A stretch of 64,000 bases of DNA from Ananas comosus. Lineage: Eukaryota > Streptophyta > Magnoliopsida > Poales > Bromeliaceae. Every line of letters begins with the position of its first letter. Positions within the stretch are counted from its first letter, which is position 1. Under the pieces are notes generated by a model that had not been told where the DNA came from, searched no databases, and saw only the letters and a list, made by a program, of their open reading frames with translations. The translations under genes were made by a program, and so were the position numbers. The DNA is taken from contig NW_017893347.1 of assembly GCF_001540865.1 (NCBI RefSeq), positions 43,518 to 107,517 on the forward strand. Direction: 5' to 3'. Positions 23,300 through 35,700 of the stretch are shown here, in pieces.

Positions 23300-25138
23300 A
23301 GATATGTCTTTCCATTTCCAAACGGGTATAGATAGACTTTGAAGCTTTCCCGCCGGAAACCGGCGCTCCGCTTTTACTTGTTGGCACGTAAGACAGTGCG
23401 CTACGAACTCCCCAATATCTCTTTTCATGTCCGGCCACCAATAATGCATTTTTAGGTCTTGGTACATCTTAGTGCCACTCGGGTGTATGCTATAGGGAGA
23501 TTGATGCGCTTCTCGCATAATCGCCTTGCGAATGTCTTCATTCTTAGACACCCCAACGATTTTGGAATCGAAGTGCGCCATCGGTCCCAATGCTGAAATC
23601 ATCAGTACTACCACTTTTAACTTCACCTCGTACCTTTTGGAGATATGCATCGGAAGCTTATTGCTCTTTAATCTTCTCCACCAAGGTTGGTTGAACGACC
23701 AATGCGGCAAGACTAGCTGGCACTCCCGGAGCTACTACTTCAAGACAAAACCGTTGCATCTCTTTTTGCAATGACGGTTAGGGTGTGATTGCTGTAGCTA
23801 AGTTTTTTACCGATTTTCTACTTAATGCATTGGCCAGGACATTGGCTTTTTTCGGGTGGTATAGAATAGTGACATCATAGTTCTTTAGCAACTCTGACCA
23901 CCGCCGCTGTCGCATATTCAATTCTTTTGGGTGAACAAGTATTTGAGACTCTTATGATCTGTGTAAATCTCACAATGCTCACCATACAAAGTAATGCCTC
24001 CACAACTTTAGCGCGAATATCACTACGGCTAGCTCAAGGTCATGTATCGAGTAGTTCTTTTCATAACTCTTCAACTGACGAAAAGCATAAGTAATCACTC
24101 GTCCATTTTGCATCAAAACACACTCGAGACCACTATACGAAGCATCACTGCACACCACAAAGCTCTCCTCCGGATTTGGCAAAGCAAGTACCAGGGTCGA
24201 TGTTAATCTTTTCTTTAACTCCTCGAAGCTCCGCTCGCAATCGTCACTCCACACATACTTCACTCCTTTGTGCGTGAGGCGCATTAGTGGAGTAGTTATC
24301 TTAGCAAACCCCTCCACGAACCGCCTATAATATCCCGTGAGTCCAAGAAAACTGCGGACCTCCGTTACACTTGTCGGGCGAGGCCAATCCTTAATTGCCT
24401 CAACTTTCTTCGGATCAACCGAGACGTCGCTCCCGGATATCACATGGCCTAAGAAGATAACCTCCGAAAGCCAAAAAAACGCACTTCTTTAGTTTAGCAT
24501 AAAGCTTCTCTTTTCGGAATATTTGTAACACTCTTCTCAAATGCTCCTCGTATTCTTCCTTGCTTCGTGAATAAACCAACACGTCGTTAATGAATACCAC
24601 GACGCATCGATCCAACAACGGTCGAAAGACTCGATTCATCAAGCCCATAAATGCTGCCGGGGCGATAGTAAGCCCAAACGGCATTACCGTGAACTCGTAG
24701 TGGCCATATCGCGTACGATACGCCGTCTTGTGCACATCCTTCAGCCTGATCTTCAACTGATGATACCTCGACTGAAGATCAATCTTCGAATATACCCGCG
24801 ACCCTTGCAACTGATCAAACAAATCATCAATCCTCGGTAACAGGTACTTGTTCTTGATTGTTACCTTGTTCAACTCGCGATAATCTACACAGAGTCGAAG
24901 TGTTCCATCCTTTTTCTTTACAAATAGCACCGGAGCTCCCCACGGTGACACGCTCGGCCTCACAAAGCCTTTATCGAGCAAGTCTTGCAACTAGACTTTT
25001 AGCTCTACTAACTCCGCCGGTGCCACTCTATACGGAGCCTTCGAAACTGGCGCCGTCCCGGGAACCAAGTCAATGACGAACTCGATCTCCCGGTCCGGTG
25101 GCAATCCCGATAACTCGGCCGGAAACACATCCAGAAAC
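23300..25138 (-). pseudogene. Truncated second Tekay-type element: RT, RNase H, integrase zinc-binding part
   Basis: Minus-strand pieces: protease-RT linker ([15 protein letters not shown], about 25050-25110), RT ([52 protein letters not shown] with the active site changed from IDD to IND), RNase H ([19 protein letters not shown]) and the integrase HHCC region (HQSPYSIHPSGTKMYQDL, HCLTCQQVKAERR). It stops abruptly at about 23300 before the integrase core and at 25138 inside the linker. Gag, protease and core integrase are missing. It is related to, but clearly diverged from, the 17310-22116 copy. Confidence 0.87.
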
Positions 25139-25140
25139 TC

Positions 25141-25709
25141 ACATTGTAACATACCAAACTTCTATAATTATGAAGTTACGGTGTATGCTAGTTTGGAAAC
25201 CCGTTAGAATGGTTACGCTGAAGTTCGGGAGCGTTCGGGCGCTTTAGTGCACATTAGGCGCGAAAACGGAACCCGAAAAGCTATATCAGACGTTTCCCAA
25301 AATCTGGCAAGGCGTGGATGAAAAGATGGTTTGAACGCGCTCGAAAACATGTTTTAGGAGTCTCGGTCCGATTTGAGATGAATCGGAGACCCACAGAGTA
25401 AAAACGAGCGAAAATGGACTAAAATTGGCGAAAAGGCTGAAATTTTGGCTAAGTCTGGAAGTGCAAAATTTTTTTACCTACGGGGTCCGGTCCCTCAAGC
25501 CAAGGACCGGTCCCCGAGACCCGAAAATGCCGAGAATGAGCTGGGGCAGTGTGTTAAACATAGAGGGGTGTGGAAGGTTATGTGCAAGTGTATATTTGTG
25601 AGTGTATATGTTTGAGGGATGAGGTTTAGCCCTCATTTCCTCTCAACCCAACACAAAATGAGAGCTCTTTCTCTCTCTAGATCTCTCTCTCTCCTTGAGG
25701 TTCTCCCAT
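25141..25709 (+). mobile_element. LTR head fragment (plus orientation), truncated
   Basis: Starts TGTAACATACC, the same head as 36801, and shares the next about 40 bp with 36736-36770. It holds one clear GGACCGGTCC palindrome (25504-25513) and a CT-rich leader (25667-25700). It ends where a minus-oriented LTR begins at 25710. Confidence 0.65.
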
Positions 25710-28700
25710 TGTCACAACCCGCGACCACCCGCCTATTTGGCTAGGTCGCGGCGCCGCCGACAGACCGCCGAACGGACAGGGTTTTTCCTGTACTGCGGAC
25801 AAAGTCTCCCCTGTACGTTCAAGGCATAGTAATCAATACAATGTGCGAAGTTCCAACCAGGAACACATTTCAATCAAGATTGCATAATGGAAAGTATCAA
25901 ACAATATAACACATCCTATATTATTACATGCATTCACATTCATACATTTTTACATCACAATTCTTATTTGATTCTTACATTAGCTTTCACTTAACTTCCA
26001 AATACAATCCGATTTAACATGGTTATTACAACTTGATTCTTTTCATTCTTTACGTCCCTAAATAAAGCCGACTCAGGGTACCGCTATCTCTGGTCTCGGT
26101 GGTTGGGCACTAACTATGATGCTACGCCCTCGCCTCGCGCCGCCGCGCCGCTCACGTACGAACCTGTAATACCCGAAAACAACATGGGGTGAGAACCAAC
26201 TCCATGGTTCCCAGTGGGTACTGCCACCCAAGGGAAAAGCTCGACCAATAGGTCCAAGGGAGGCAACTGTAACAAGTTAGTCCAATAACATATAACAGAT
26301 ATTTATACATTTACTCGATATTGAACTACATGTCATGCCTCTCAATATGCAAAATGAAACTATGCAACTATACAAGTAGAATAAATGATTTTATTTTCTA
26401 TCCATAGCTTTTCCATAATTTATACATCTTGTCACTTTACATCATTGGTTATTTGCTCCTAAGGTTTTCCTCTACCCTAGCCAAGCTAACCACCCGACTC
26501 GGTCTCGAGTCAATCATCTGCGGAATACCGCATACATCCAGGCTCAAGGTGGAGGACATCCCACATGCACCTCAGCCATAAATCCACTCAACTGGAATAC
26601 CAATTCATAGCTCATAATGCATACTTTCACACATTCACTTTGGCCTTTACCCAATCTTTCCGGGGTTCATCAAGTTCGCCCCAAGCTCACATCTCACATG
26701 TCCCATTTACCGGGATTAGCATTAGGAAATGCCCCTGAGGGATCCATCCCGTCTACCGAGGAAGGCACAAGGCATTGTCACCCGAGGGATCTTCGCCGGG
26801 CACTCTCACCCGTGGTGTCTATACTCCGGAGTACACCGCCTGTAGAGGAGCGACCTCGCACAAGCCGGAACCGATACATGTGAGTACGATCCTATCCTCA
26901 ATTTGAGGAGGTATTGCCAATCTGTCTCATATCTCAATGCCTCAAAGTCACTTTGGATTAAACCTTATTTTACTACTCTTTTCAATGTCAATCGAATCTC
27001 TATAGTCGATGTCACCATTGTTTACTATTGTCCAAGTCCTCTCTCGCATTCATATGCACATAGGGTTCATTTACATTCGTACCTTTCGTTCATTTCCCAC
27101 ATGGTTTTTTACCAATTTACATTGTTCTTTAACACTAGGTTCATGTCCAACCTATGTTCTTTAACACTAGGTTCATGTCCAACCTATGTTCTTTAACACT
27201 AGGTTTAATGCCACACATGATTCCAACCTATGTTTACTAACACTAGATTCAATGTCATTCTTGTCCAACCTATGTTTATTAACACTAGGTTCAATGCCAC
27301 TCGATCTAGTTGACATCCTAGTTGTCCAATTCGAGTATTTCATAGTCCTCATGATGCTAACCATGCCTTCATGTAATTATCTAGCATATATATGACATGC
27401 TTATAAAAACTAGCATTCTTTACATTACATTATCATGCATTCTTACATTTCTATATTACATCATTAGCATGCATTCCTTTTAGCATTTACTATATGCATC
27501 CATCTAGTATGTTCTACAACATATCATTATGCATTCCTTTTAGCATATTCTTATAATGTTAACATTCGTATGCCCTTTATCTTATGCATTCAAAGCATTA
27601 ATCATATGAGTTTATCTAGCATTTCTATAATATGTTAACATGCATTCTTTTCACATTCTTACATTATGTCAATATGCATTCCTCTAGTATTTTATATTAT
27701 ATGTCAACATGCATCAATATGAAATCTCATTTCTCTTAGACATAGAGGCGACCTAGTCGCTTCGGTAAGCACAACCAACCTCATTTCGCATTCCGATTGC
27801 TTGTCGACACTTGCAATCGACCTCCCGCGGCACCCGGCACCCTGTTTGGCCCGATCCCTTGCGCGACCACCCAAACGGCCTCCAATCCACGATCCGGAAA
27901 TTAAAGGTCTTCGGTTATGTGCCACGGTACTTCAAATCCATTTTCATGAGTTTACGATATCGCCTCGGCCCTCCAGGCAGAAACGAAACCTAAACGTCTG
28001 TTTCTTTAATAACTTCGCAACGGCTCGACGAATCGCCAAACCGACTTCGCCAACGCGTTCGTTTACCTAGCAATTAGGTTTACAAAGGGTCAAATTAGAT
28101 CAAACCCCCATATTTTACAAAACTCAATTTTTGAGCCCCTAGATTACAACCAGGCAAGAAATCACTAAATTGATCCATGATTTGAGCAACAATCATCTAT
28201 TTAGCATGCTAGAATAGCTCTAAATCCATTTTTGGAGCTTAAAACCCAAACTAGAGAGAAATGCCATTAAAGCTCTTAAAGCTTACCTTCAAAGCTTACT
28301 CTCCAATGGCTAAAGAGGAAGATGAAGAAGATGACCTTCCTCCAAGCTTCAATCTCCACCAATTCCTTTAATTTTAGGAGAGATTTAGAGAGAGAAAGGG
28401 AGGGTTCTCTCTTTCCCTTTCCATGTGTGTGTATGTGGGTCATGTGCGTGTGGTGTGCGGCCGAAGGAGAAGAAGAAGCAACAGCTTCTTCATAATAACT
28501 CCTCAAACACTATTCATCCCGAGCAATTTAGCAGTTCGAAACAGTCGGAGCCTTTCTGAATGTCCATTTGGGCTCAAATTTGATAGGCAGGCTCGGTTTA
28601 ACGTACTGAGTAAGAATATATCTTAAGTTTTCAGTTTCGACCCTGTTTGGTCACTGAAAATTGTACCGAACTGTAATCTTTATCAGATAGCTGTCGGATT

Positions 28701-28903
28701 TTATGTTTTATCTTCCGGGTGTCAGAATGACATGAAACTTTAAATCTAGCTTTATAAAAATAATTCTGAATTATACTTCAGTTTTTATAATTTTCTGACA
28801 CTCTGCATTTTCTGCTAATTTATCTGTCCCGTTTCCAACAGAAAATTCTAGATCTTTTGTTTTCATTCCGATTTCAGCATAAGTCACTTCTGACTTATGT
28901 TTT
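25710..28903 (-). mobile_element. Tekay-type LTR, minus orientation, lacking its U3 end
   Basis: Begins TGTCACAACCCGCGACC (reverse of an LTR end GGGTTGTGACA). It matches the plus-oriented LTR 37387-39757 in reverse: 26165-26215 versus 39320-39370, 27115-27310 versus 38390-38480, 27721-27780 versus 38045-38100. No coding sequence. It stops at 28903, right after a perfect 9-bp hairpin, and joins the Tat LTR repeats without the expected TGTAAC terminus. Probably a truncated solo LTR. Confidence 0.7.
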
Positions 28904-29130
28904 GGAAGAATAAAATCCCTCAACCCAAGCCCACAAAGTCCACAAATAAAGATCCAAAATCCAAAGTCCACAAATAAAGTCCAAAACTCAAAACCCAAAG
29001 ATCAAAACCCAAAGTCCACAAATAAAGTCCAAAACTCAAAACCCAAAGATCCAAAACCCAAAGTCCACAAATAAAGTCCAAAACTCAAAACCCAAAGATC
29101 CAAAATCCAAAGTCCATAAATAACACCCAA
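28904..29130. repeat. Tandem repeat of about 47 bp in the Tat 5' LTR
   Basis: About three copies of a unit containing AAAGTCCACAAATAAAGTCC and CAAAACCCAAAGATC. The same block is at 52278-52450 in the Tat 3' LTR and, with many small errors, at 34590-34745. It marks this region as Tat LTR. Confidence 0.85.
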
Positions 29131-29458
29131 CCAGATCTACCAAACCTATGTCTCGAATTAATTTCTTGGGCTTTCTAAATGGGCCTCTTATCATAAAATC
29201 AATTTTACAAATTAATTTCATGGATTTCCCTCATAGGCCCTTTTATCACGAATTAATTCTATGAATTAATTTCATGGGCCTTTTTGTCATAAATTAAATT
29301 CATGAACTAACGGGCCTTCCAAATGGCTCATTATCATCCAATTAAAAGGGGCTCTCCAAATGCCCCTTATCATGAATTAATTTCATCAATTAATTCAATG
29401 GACTTTACAAATGGGCTTCTAGCATGAATTAATTTCATGAATCAGCTTCATGAACAGC

Positions 29459-29605
29459 TCGATTTCAAACGACCGAAAAGTCGCTAAACTAAACCCAAAT
29501 TTCAAACGACCGAAACGTCCCTAAACTAAACCCAAATTTCAAACGACCGAAAAGTCGTTAAACTAAACCCAAATCCAAACGACCGAAAAGTCGTTAAAGT
29601 AAACC
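29459..29605. repeat. 37-bp hairpin repeat, 4 copies
   Basis: The unit contains AACGACCGAAAAGTCGTT, a perfect 6-bp stem (AACGAC/GTCGTT) with loop CGAAAA; some units carry GTCGCT or CGTCCC and so weaker stems. Also found at 52787-52915 (clean 3' LTR) and about 10 times in the error-rich copy at 35091-35450. Confidence 0.88.
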
Positions 29606-29629
29606 CAAATTCCTTGAACCATAACCAAA

Positions 29630-29990
29630 TCCATACACCAAACTCATGAACCATATTCAAGTTCATGAACCAAATCCATACACCAAACCCATGAACTATA
29701 TCCAAGTTCATGAACCAAATCCATACACCAAACCCATGAACCATATCCAAGTTCATGAACCAAATCCATACACCAAACCCATGAACCATATCAAAGTTCA
29801 TGAACCAAATCCATACACCAAACCCATGAATCATATCAAAGTTCATGAACCAAATTCATACACCAGACCCATGAACAATATCCAAGTTCATGAACCGAGT
29901 CCATACGTCAAATTCATGAACCATATCCAAATTCATGAACCAAATCTCATGAGCCAATGCTCAAATCTCATGAACCAATACCCAAATCTC
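29630..29990. repeat. 45-bp hairpin repeat, 7 copies
   Basis: The unit contains CATGAAC and GTTCATG arms around CATATCCAA, a perfect 7-bp stem. The period of 45 is a multiple of three, so it yields spurious 15-residue protein repeats on both strands. About a dozen copies are in the error-rich duplicate (35470-36050). Confidence 0.9.
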
Positions 29991-30042
29991 ATCGTGAACC
30001 CTTTTTTACTCTGGAACATATACCTTGAGTGAAAATTAAATA

Positions 30043-30430
30043 TTGACTACCCCTAATACATGTACTTAGGGATAAGTCAATCGCCTTAACACATATAACT
30101 AAGGCAAAACATCTCCAAATCGACAAAGTTCTAAGTCATATACTTAGAATTCAGTCAAATTATATCAAGTTTATTCGAACTCTAACACATATACTTAGAG
30201 TTCATCCGACTAACCCTAACACATATACTTAGGGTCTAGTCAGCCTTTTGCTCTAGCACATATACCTAGAGTGGAAGTCAAACCATGGTCGACTAACCCT
30301 AACCCATATACTTAGGGTCTAGTCAGTCTTTTGCTCTAGCATATATACCTAGAGTGGAAGTCAAGTCATGCTCGACTAACCCTAACACATATACTTAGGG
30401 TCTAGTCAGTCTTTTGCTCTAGCACATATA
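30043..30430. repeat. Array of hairpin units with constant loop and varying complementary stems
   Basis: At least nine units. Examples: CCCTAA/TTAGGG (30051-30071), GCCTTA/TAAGGC (30083-30105), TTCTAAG/CTTAGAA (30129-30149), GAACTCTAA/TTAGAGTTC (30177-30203), GACTA-ACCCTAA / TTAGGGT-TAGTC (30208-30241), CTCTAG/CTAGAG (30251-30271), then repeats of the last two types to 30416. The loop is nearly always CACATATAC. The array runs into the N gap at 30431. Confidence 0.9.
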
Positions 30431-31070
30431 NNNNNNNNNNNNNNNNNNNNNNNNNNNNNNNNNNNNNNNNNNNNNNNNNNNNNNNNNNNNNNNNNNNNNN
30501 NNNNNNNNNNNNNNNNNNNNNNNNNNNNNNNNNNNNNNNNNNNNNNNNNNNNNNNNNNNNNNNNNNNNNNNNNNNNNNNNNNNNNNNNNNNNNNNNNNNN
30601 NNNNNNNNNNNNNNNNNNNNNNNNNNNNNNNNNNNNNNNNNNNNNNNNNNNNNNNNNNNNNNNNNNNNNNNNNNNNNNNNNNNNNNNNNNNNNNNNNNNN
30701 NNNNNNNNNNNNNNNNNNNNNNNNNNNNNNNNNNNNNNNNNNNNNNNNNNNNNNNNNNNNNNNNNNNNNNNNNNNNNNNNNNNNNNNNNNNNNNNNNNNN
30801 NNNNNNNNNNNNNNNNNNNNNNNNNNNNNNNNNNNNNNNNNNNNNNNNNNNNNNNNNNNNNNNNNNNNNNNNNNNNNNNNNNNNNNNNNNNNNNNNNNNN
30901 NNNNNNNNNNNNNNNNNNNNNNNNNNNNNNNNNNNNNNNNNNNNNNNNNNNNNNNNNNNNNNNNNNNNNNNNNNNNNNNNNNNNNNNNNNNNNNNNNNNN
31001 NNNNNNNNNNNNNNNNNNNNNNNNNNNNNNNNNNNNNNNNNNNNNNNNNNNNNNNNNNNNNNNNNNNNNN
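30431..31070. other. Assembly gap (640 N)
   Basis: Undetermined bases inside the hairpin array. The error-rich block 36345-37387 probably represents the sequence missing here: the rest of the array plus the U3 of a Tekay-type LTR. Confidence 0.95.
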
Positions 31071-32731
31071 AGTGAGAGAAACTCTCCCTTTTCTCTCTCT
31101 AAATATCTCTCTCATCTCTCTATATTTCTCGCCCAAATTCGCGGCGTTGGTGGAGATCGAGCTTGCGAACGCGTTGGAGGCGACGGATTGAGCTTTCGTG
31201 CGCCCGTTGGAGCGACGTGTTTTCGTTGCGGCGTTCACATTGGGGTAAGCTTTTGGGATTTGGCTTAATCCTTAGCTTTAAGAGTTCTAGTAGCCTCTAA
31301 TGAGCATTCTTAGCATGTTGCTCCATTTAATTTGGATTATTTGGAGGTTATTTCATGTTAGGGCTCAAAAATGCTAATTTTGAAAATATGAGGGTTTGAT
31401 CTAATTTGACCCTCCGTAAACCTAATTGCTAGGTCACTGAACGCGTTGGAAGCGACGATTCGGTGATTCGTCGAGCCGGTGCAAAGTTATTAAAGAAACG
31501 GACGTTTAGGTTTCGTTTCCGCCTGGAGGGCCGAGGCGACGTCGTAAAATCATGGAAATGGATTTGAGGCATCGTGGCACATAACTAAAGACCTATAATT
31601 TTCGGGGCTGCGAAGCGGAGCACGGTTGAGGCGCAGTTGCAGTATCGGGCCGTGCCGGATACGGGTGCCGCGGGAGGCCGATTGCAAGTGTCGACAAGCA
31701 ATCGGAACGCGAATTATGGTGGGTTGTGTTTACCGAAGCGACTAGGTCGCCCTTTTATGTCTAAGATGATTAAGAATCCACGTTGATGCATATGAATGTA
31801 AATGAGGCATATAGATGATGCATATAAATATAAATAATGCATGTTAATAATATGATGCAAATGCTAAGTAGATCCATGTAAAATGATATGTATGTGTGTA
31901 TTTGGAATATATGCTAGTTGCACTTAGCACTATGAGTTCATGCTAGATAGTAAATGCATATTGGCATCATAGAATGTATGCGAGATGAAATGTGGATGTC
32001 TATGGTATTCGATATGACAAATAGGATGTCAGGTAGATCGAGTGGCATTAACCTAGTGTTAATAAACATAGGTCGAACATAGATGACATTGAACCTAGTG
32101 TTGTTGAACCTAGGATAAATAACGAGTGGCATTAATCTAGTTGATAGTAAACAAAAGAACAAGTGGCATATGTAAGTCATAGTGTATATGAAACCTATGG
32201 ACTCTATGATGGTTGTAACCTTAGAGGATAGGGTATTCTCGTGACGAGGATTGGATCATGCTCACGGTCTGTTTTAAATCTTGTGATGGAAGCCCCACAC
32301 AAGTAGTGCGCTCCGGGGTTGGTCACGTGGTGCGCTCCGGAGTTGGTCACGTGGGATTGCCTATTTTGGGTCCCAAGGGATTGCCTATTTGGCCCCGCCA
32401 GACGGTCTCGGGTCCGTAGTGTGAGTTGATTCTCCCTACGTGTCAAGATGGCTAGTGAGCTGTAGGCGAGCCTTCGGGTAAGCCATGAGACTGAAGTGTT
32501 CAGTTCCCAGGTATAGGTTGGGATATGATAACTGGATAGATCCAGGTTACGTGAAAGGTGGGATCCAGGTTGACTGAGAGGAATCGTCATTTACTATCTT
32601 CATTTCGGTGCGATGATACGGGTTAGTATTTATATACTTACGTACATGTTACTTTACCTATTTGTTGTTAGGGTAATAGTACAGGTTTCCATTTCTATAA
32701 GTGAGCAAGCAAATAGAGTAAATAAGTAGTT
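31071..32731 (+). mobile_element. Tekay-type LTR fragment (plus): leader and U5
   Basis: Begins AGTGAGAGAAACTC, the LTR leader also at 37390, then a GC-rich stretch and a splice-like TTGGGGTAAGC, then U5. 32225-32590 matches 480-720 in reverse. No TGACA end is seen because 25 Ns follow. No gene. Confidence 0.65.
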
Positions 32732-32756
32732 NNNNNNNNNNNNNNNNNNNNNNNNN
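32732..32756. other. Assembly gap of exactly 25 N
   Basis: A fixed-size gap. Clean sequence precedes it; error-rich sequence that repeats 27118 onward follows it. Confidence 0.95.
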
Positions 32757-35700
32757 CTATTGTTCTTTAACACTAGGTTCATGCACTATGCTGAACACGG
32801 TTATGCTGATTCAACCTATGTTTACTAACACTACGATTCAATTGTCATTCTTGTCAACCTATGGTTATTAACACATAGGTTCAATGTCGCCAAACCTAGT
32901 TATTAACAACATGGTTCAATGCCACCGAATCTAGTTGACATCCTTAGTTTCCAATTCTCGAGTATTTCATAGTCCTCATGATGATAACCATTGCTTCTAT
33001 GTAATGTATCTAGCATATATATGAACATGCTTTATAAAAACTAGCATTCTTTACATTACATTATCATGGCATTTCTTACATTTCTATTATTACTCAATCT
33101 AGCATGCATTCCTTTTAGCATTTACTATATGCATCCATCTAGTTATGTTTACCAACATTACCATTATGTCATTCCTTTTAGCATATTCTCTATAATGTTA
33201 ACATTCGTTATGCCCTTTATCTTATGCATTCAAAGCATTATTATATGAGTTTATCTAGCATCTTCTTTAATATGTTAAACATTGCCATTCTTTTCACATT
33301 ATTAAATTATGGTCAATATGCATTCCTCAAAGTATTTTTATTATATAGTAACATGCATCTAATATGAAATCTCATTTCTGCTTAACTAGAGGCGAACCTA
33401 GTGCTTTCGGTAAGCACAACCAACCTCATTTCGATTCCGATTTGCTTTGTCGACATCTTGGCAATCGACCTCCCCGGCGCACGACCCTGTTTGGCCCGAT
33501 CCCGTGCGCGCACCACCCAAAACGGCTCCAATCCCGATCCGGAGAATTAAGAATCTTCGGATTATGTTGCCACGGTACTTTCAAAATCCATTCATGAGTT
33601 TTACGATATCGGCCTCGGCCTCCAGGCAGAAACGAAAACCTAAAACGTTCTGTTTCTTTTAATAATTCGCAAGCTGACGAATCGCCCAAACCGACTTCGC
33701 CACGCGGTTCGTTTTACCTAGCAATTAGGTTTACAAAGGGTTCAAATTAAGATCAAACCCCATATTTTACAAAAACTTCAATTTTTGAGCCCCTAGATAC
33801 AATACCAGCAAGAAATCACTAAAATTATCCATGATTTGAGCAACAATCAATCTATTTGCAGTGCTAGATACGCTCGTAAATTCCATTGTTTGGAGCTTAA
33901 AACCCAAACTAAGAAGAGAAATGCCATTAAAGCCTCTTAAGCCATTACCTTTCAGAAGCTACTCTCCAATGGCTAAAGAGAAGGATGAAGAAATGACCTT
34001 CCCAAGCTTCAATCTCCACAATTCTTTAATTTTAGGAGAATTTATGAGAGGAGAAGAGGGAGGTTCTCTCTTTTTCCCTTCCATGTGTGTGTATGTGGGT
34101 TCATGTGCGTGTTGGTGTGCGGCGAAGGAAGGAGAAGAAGCAACAGCTTCTTCATATAACTCCTCAACACTATTGCATCCCGAGCAATTTTCAGCAGTTC
34201 GAAACAGTCGAGGAGCCTTTCTGAATGTCCATTTGGGCTCCAAATTGATAGGCAGGCTCGGTTTAACGTGACTGAGTAAGAATATATCTTAAGTTTATCA
34301 GTTTCGACCCTTGCTTGGTCACTGAAAATTTGTAGCCAACTGCTAATCTTTATCAGTAGCATGTCGGGAATTTTATGTGTTTCATTTCCGTGGTGTCGAG
34401 AATAGACATGAACACTTTAATCTAGCTTGTATAGAAAAATTGCTGAATTATACTTCGTTTTTATAATTTTCTGACACCTCTGCATTTCTGCTTAATTTAT
34501 CTGTCCCGTTTCCAACAGAAAATTCTAGAATCCTTTTGTTTTCATTCCGATTTCAGCAGTAAGTAACTTCTGACTTATGTTTTGGAAGAATAAATCCCTC
34601 AACCCAAGCCCACAAAGTCCACAAATAAAGCATCAAAACCAAAGTCCACAAATAAGTCCAAAACTCAAAACCCAAGATCCAAACCCAAAGTCCACAAATA
34701 AAGTCCAAAAACTCAAACCCAAAGATCCAAAATCCAAAGTCCCATAAGTAACACCCAACCAGGATCTACCAAACCTATATGCTCCGAATTAATTTCTTGG
34801 GCTTTCTAAATGGGCCTCTTATCATAAAATCAATTTTACAAATTAATTTCATGGATTTCCCTCATAGGCCTTTTATCACGAATTATTTCATGAATTAATT
34901 TCATGGGGCCTTTTTTGTCATAAATTAAATTCATGAACTAGACGGGCCTTCCAAATGGCTCATTATTCATCCAATTAAAAGGGCTCTCCAAATGCCCTTA
35001 TCATGAATTAATTTCATCAATTAATTCAATGGACTGTTACAAATGGGCTTCTAGCATGAATTAATTTCATGAATCAGCTTCATGAACAGCTCGATTTCAA
35101 ACGACCGAAAAGTCGCCTAAACTAAACCAAATTTCAAACGACCGAAACGTCCCTAAACTAAACCCAAATTTCAAACGACCGAAATCGTTAAACTAAACCC
35201 CAAGTCCAAACGACCGAAAAGTCGCTAAACTAAACCCAAATTTCAAACGACCGAAACGTCGCTAAACTAAACCCAAATTTCAAACGACCGAAACGTCGCT
35301 AACTAAACCCAAATTTAAACGACCGAAAAGTCTGTTAAACTAAACCCAAATTCCAAACGACTGAAAAGTCCGTTAACTAACCCAAATTTCAAACGACCGA
35401 AAAGTGTTAAACTAAACCCAATAATCAAACGACCGAAAAGTCGTTAAAGTAAACCCCAAATTCCTTGAACCATAACCAAATCCATACACCAAATCCATGA
35501 ACCATATTCAGTCATGAACCAAATCCATACACCCAACCATGAACTATATCCAAGTTCATAACAACCAAATCCATACATCAAACCCATGAACCATATCCAA
35601 GTTCATGAACCAAATCCTACACCAACCATGAACCATATACAAGTCAGAACCAAATCCATACACCAAACCATGAACCATATCCAAACCAAATCCATACACC

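Noticed and set aside
29526..30032. Repeat proteins of 15-residue units on both strands
   Set aside because: The 45-bp tandem repeat has a period divisible by three, so all frames stay open by chance.
30051..30401. Telomere-like CCCTAA/TTAGGG motifs
   Set aside because: They are arms of individual hairpins; neighbouring units have unrelated stems, and no consecutive telomere units occur.
29459..30430. CRISPR-like array
   Set aside because: Regular repeats but no unique spacers and no cas genes; plant LTR context.
30402..31238. Reading frame of 278 codons across the N gap
   Set aside because: It exists only because undetermined bases contain no stops.
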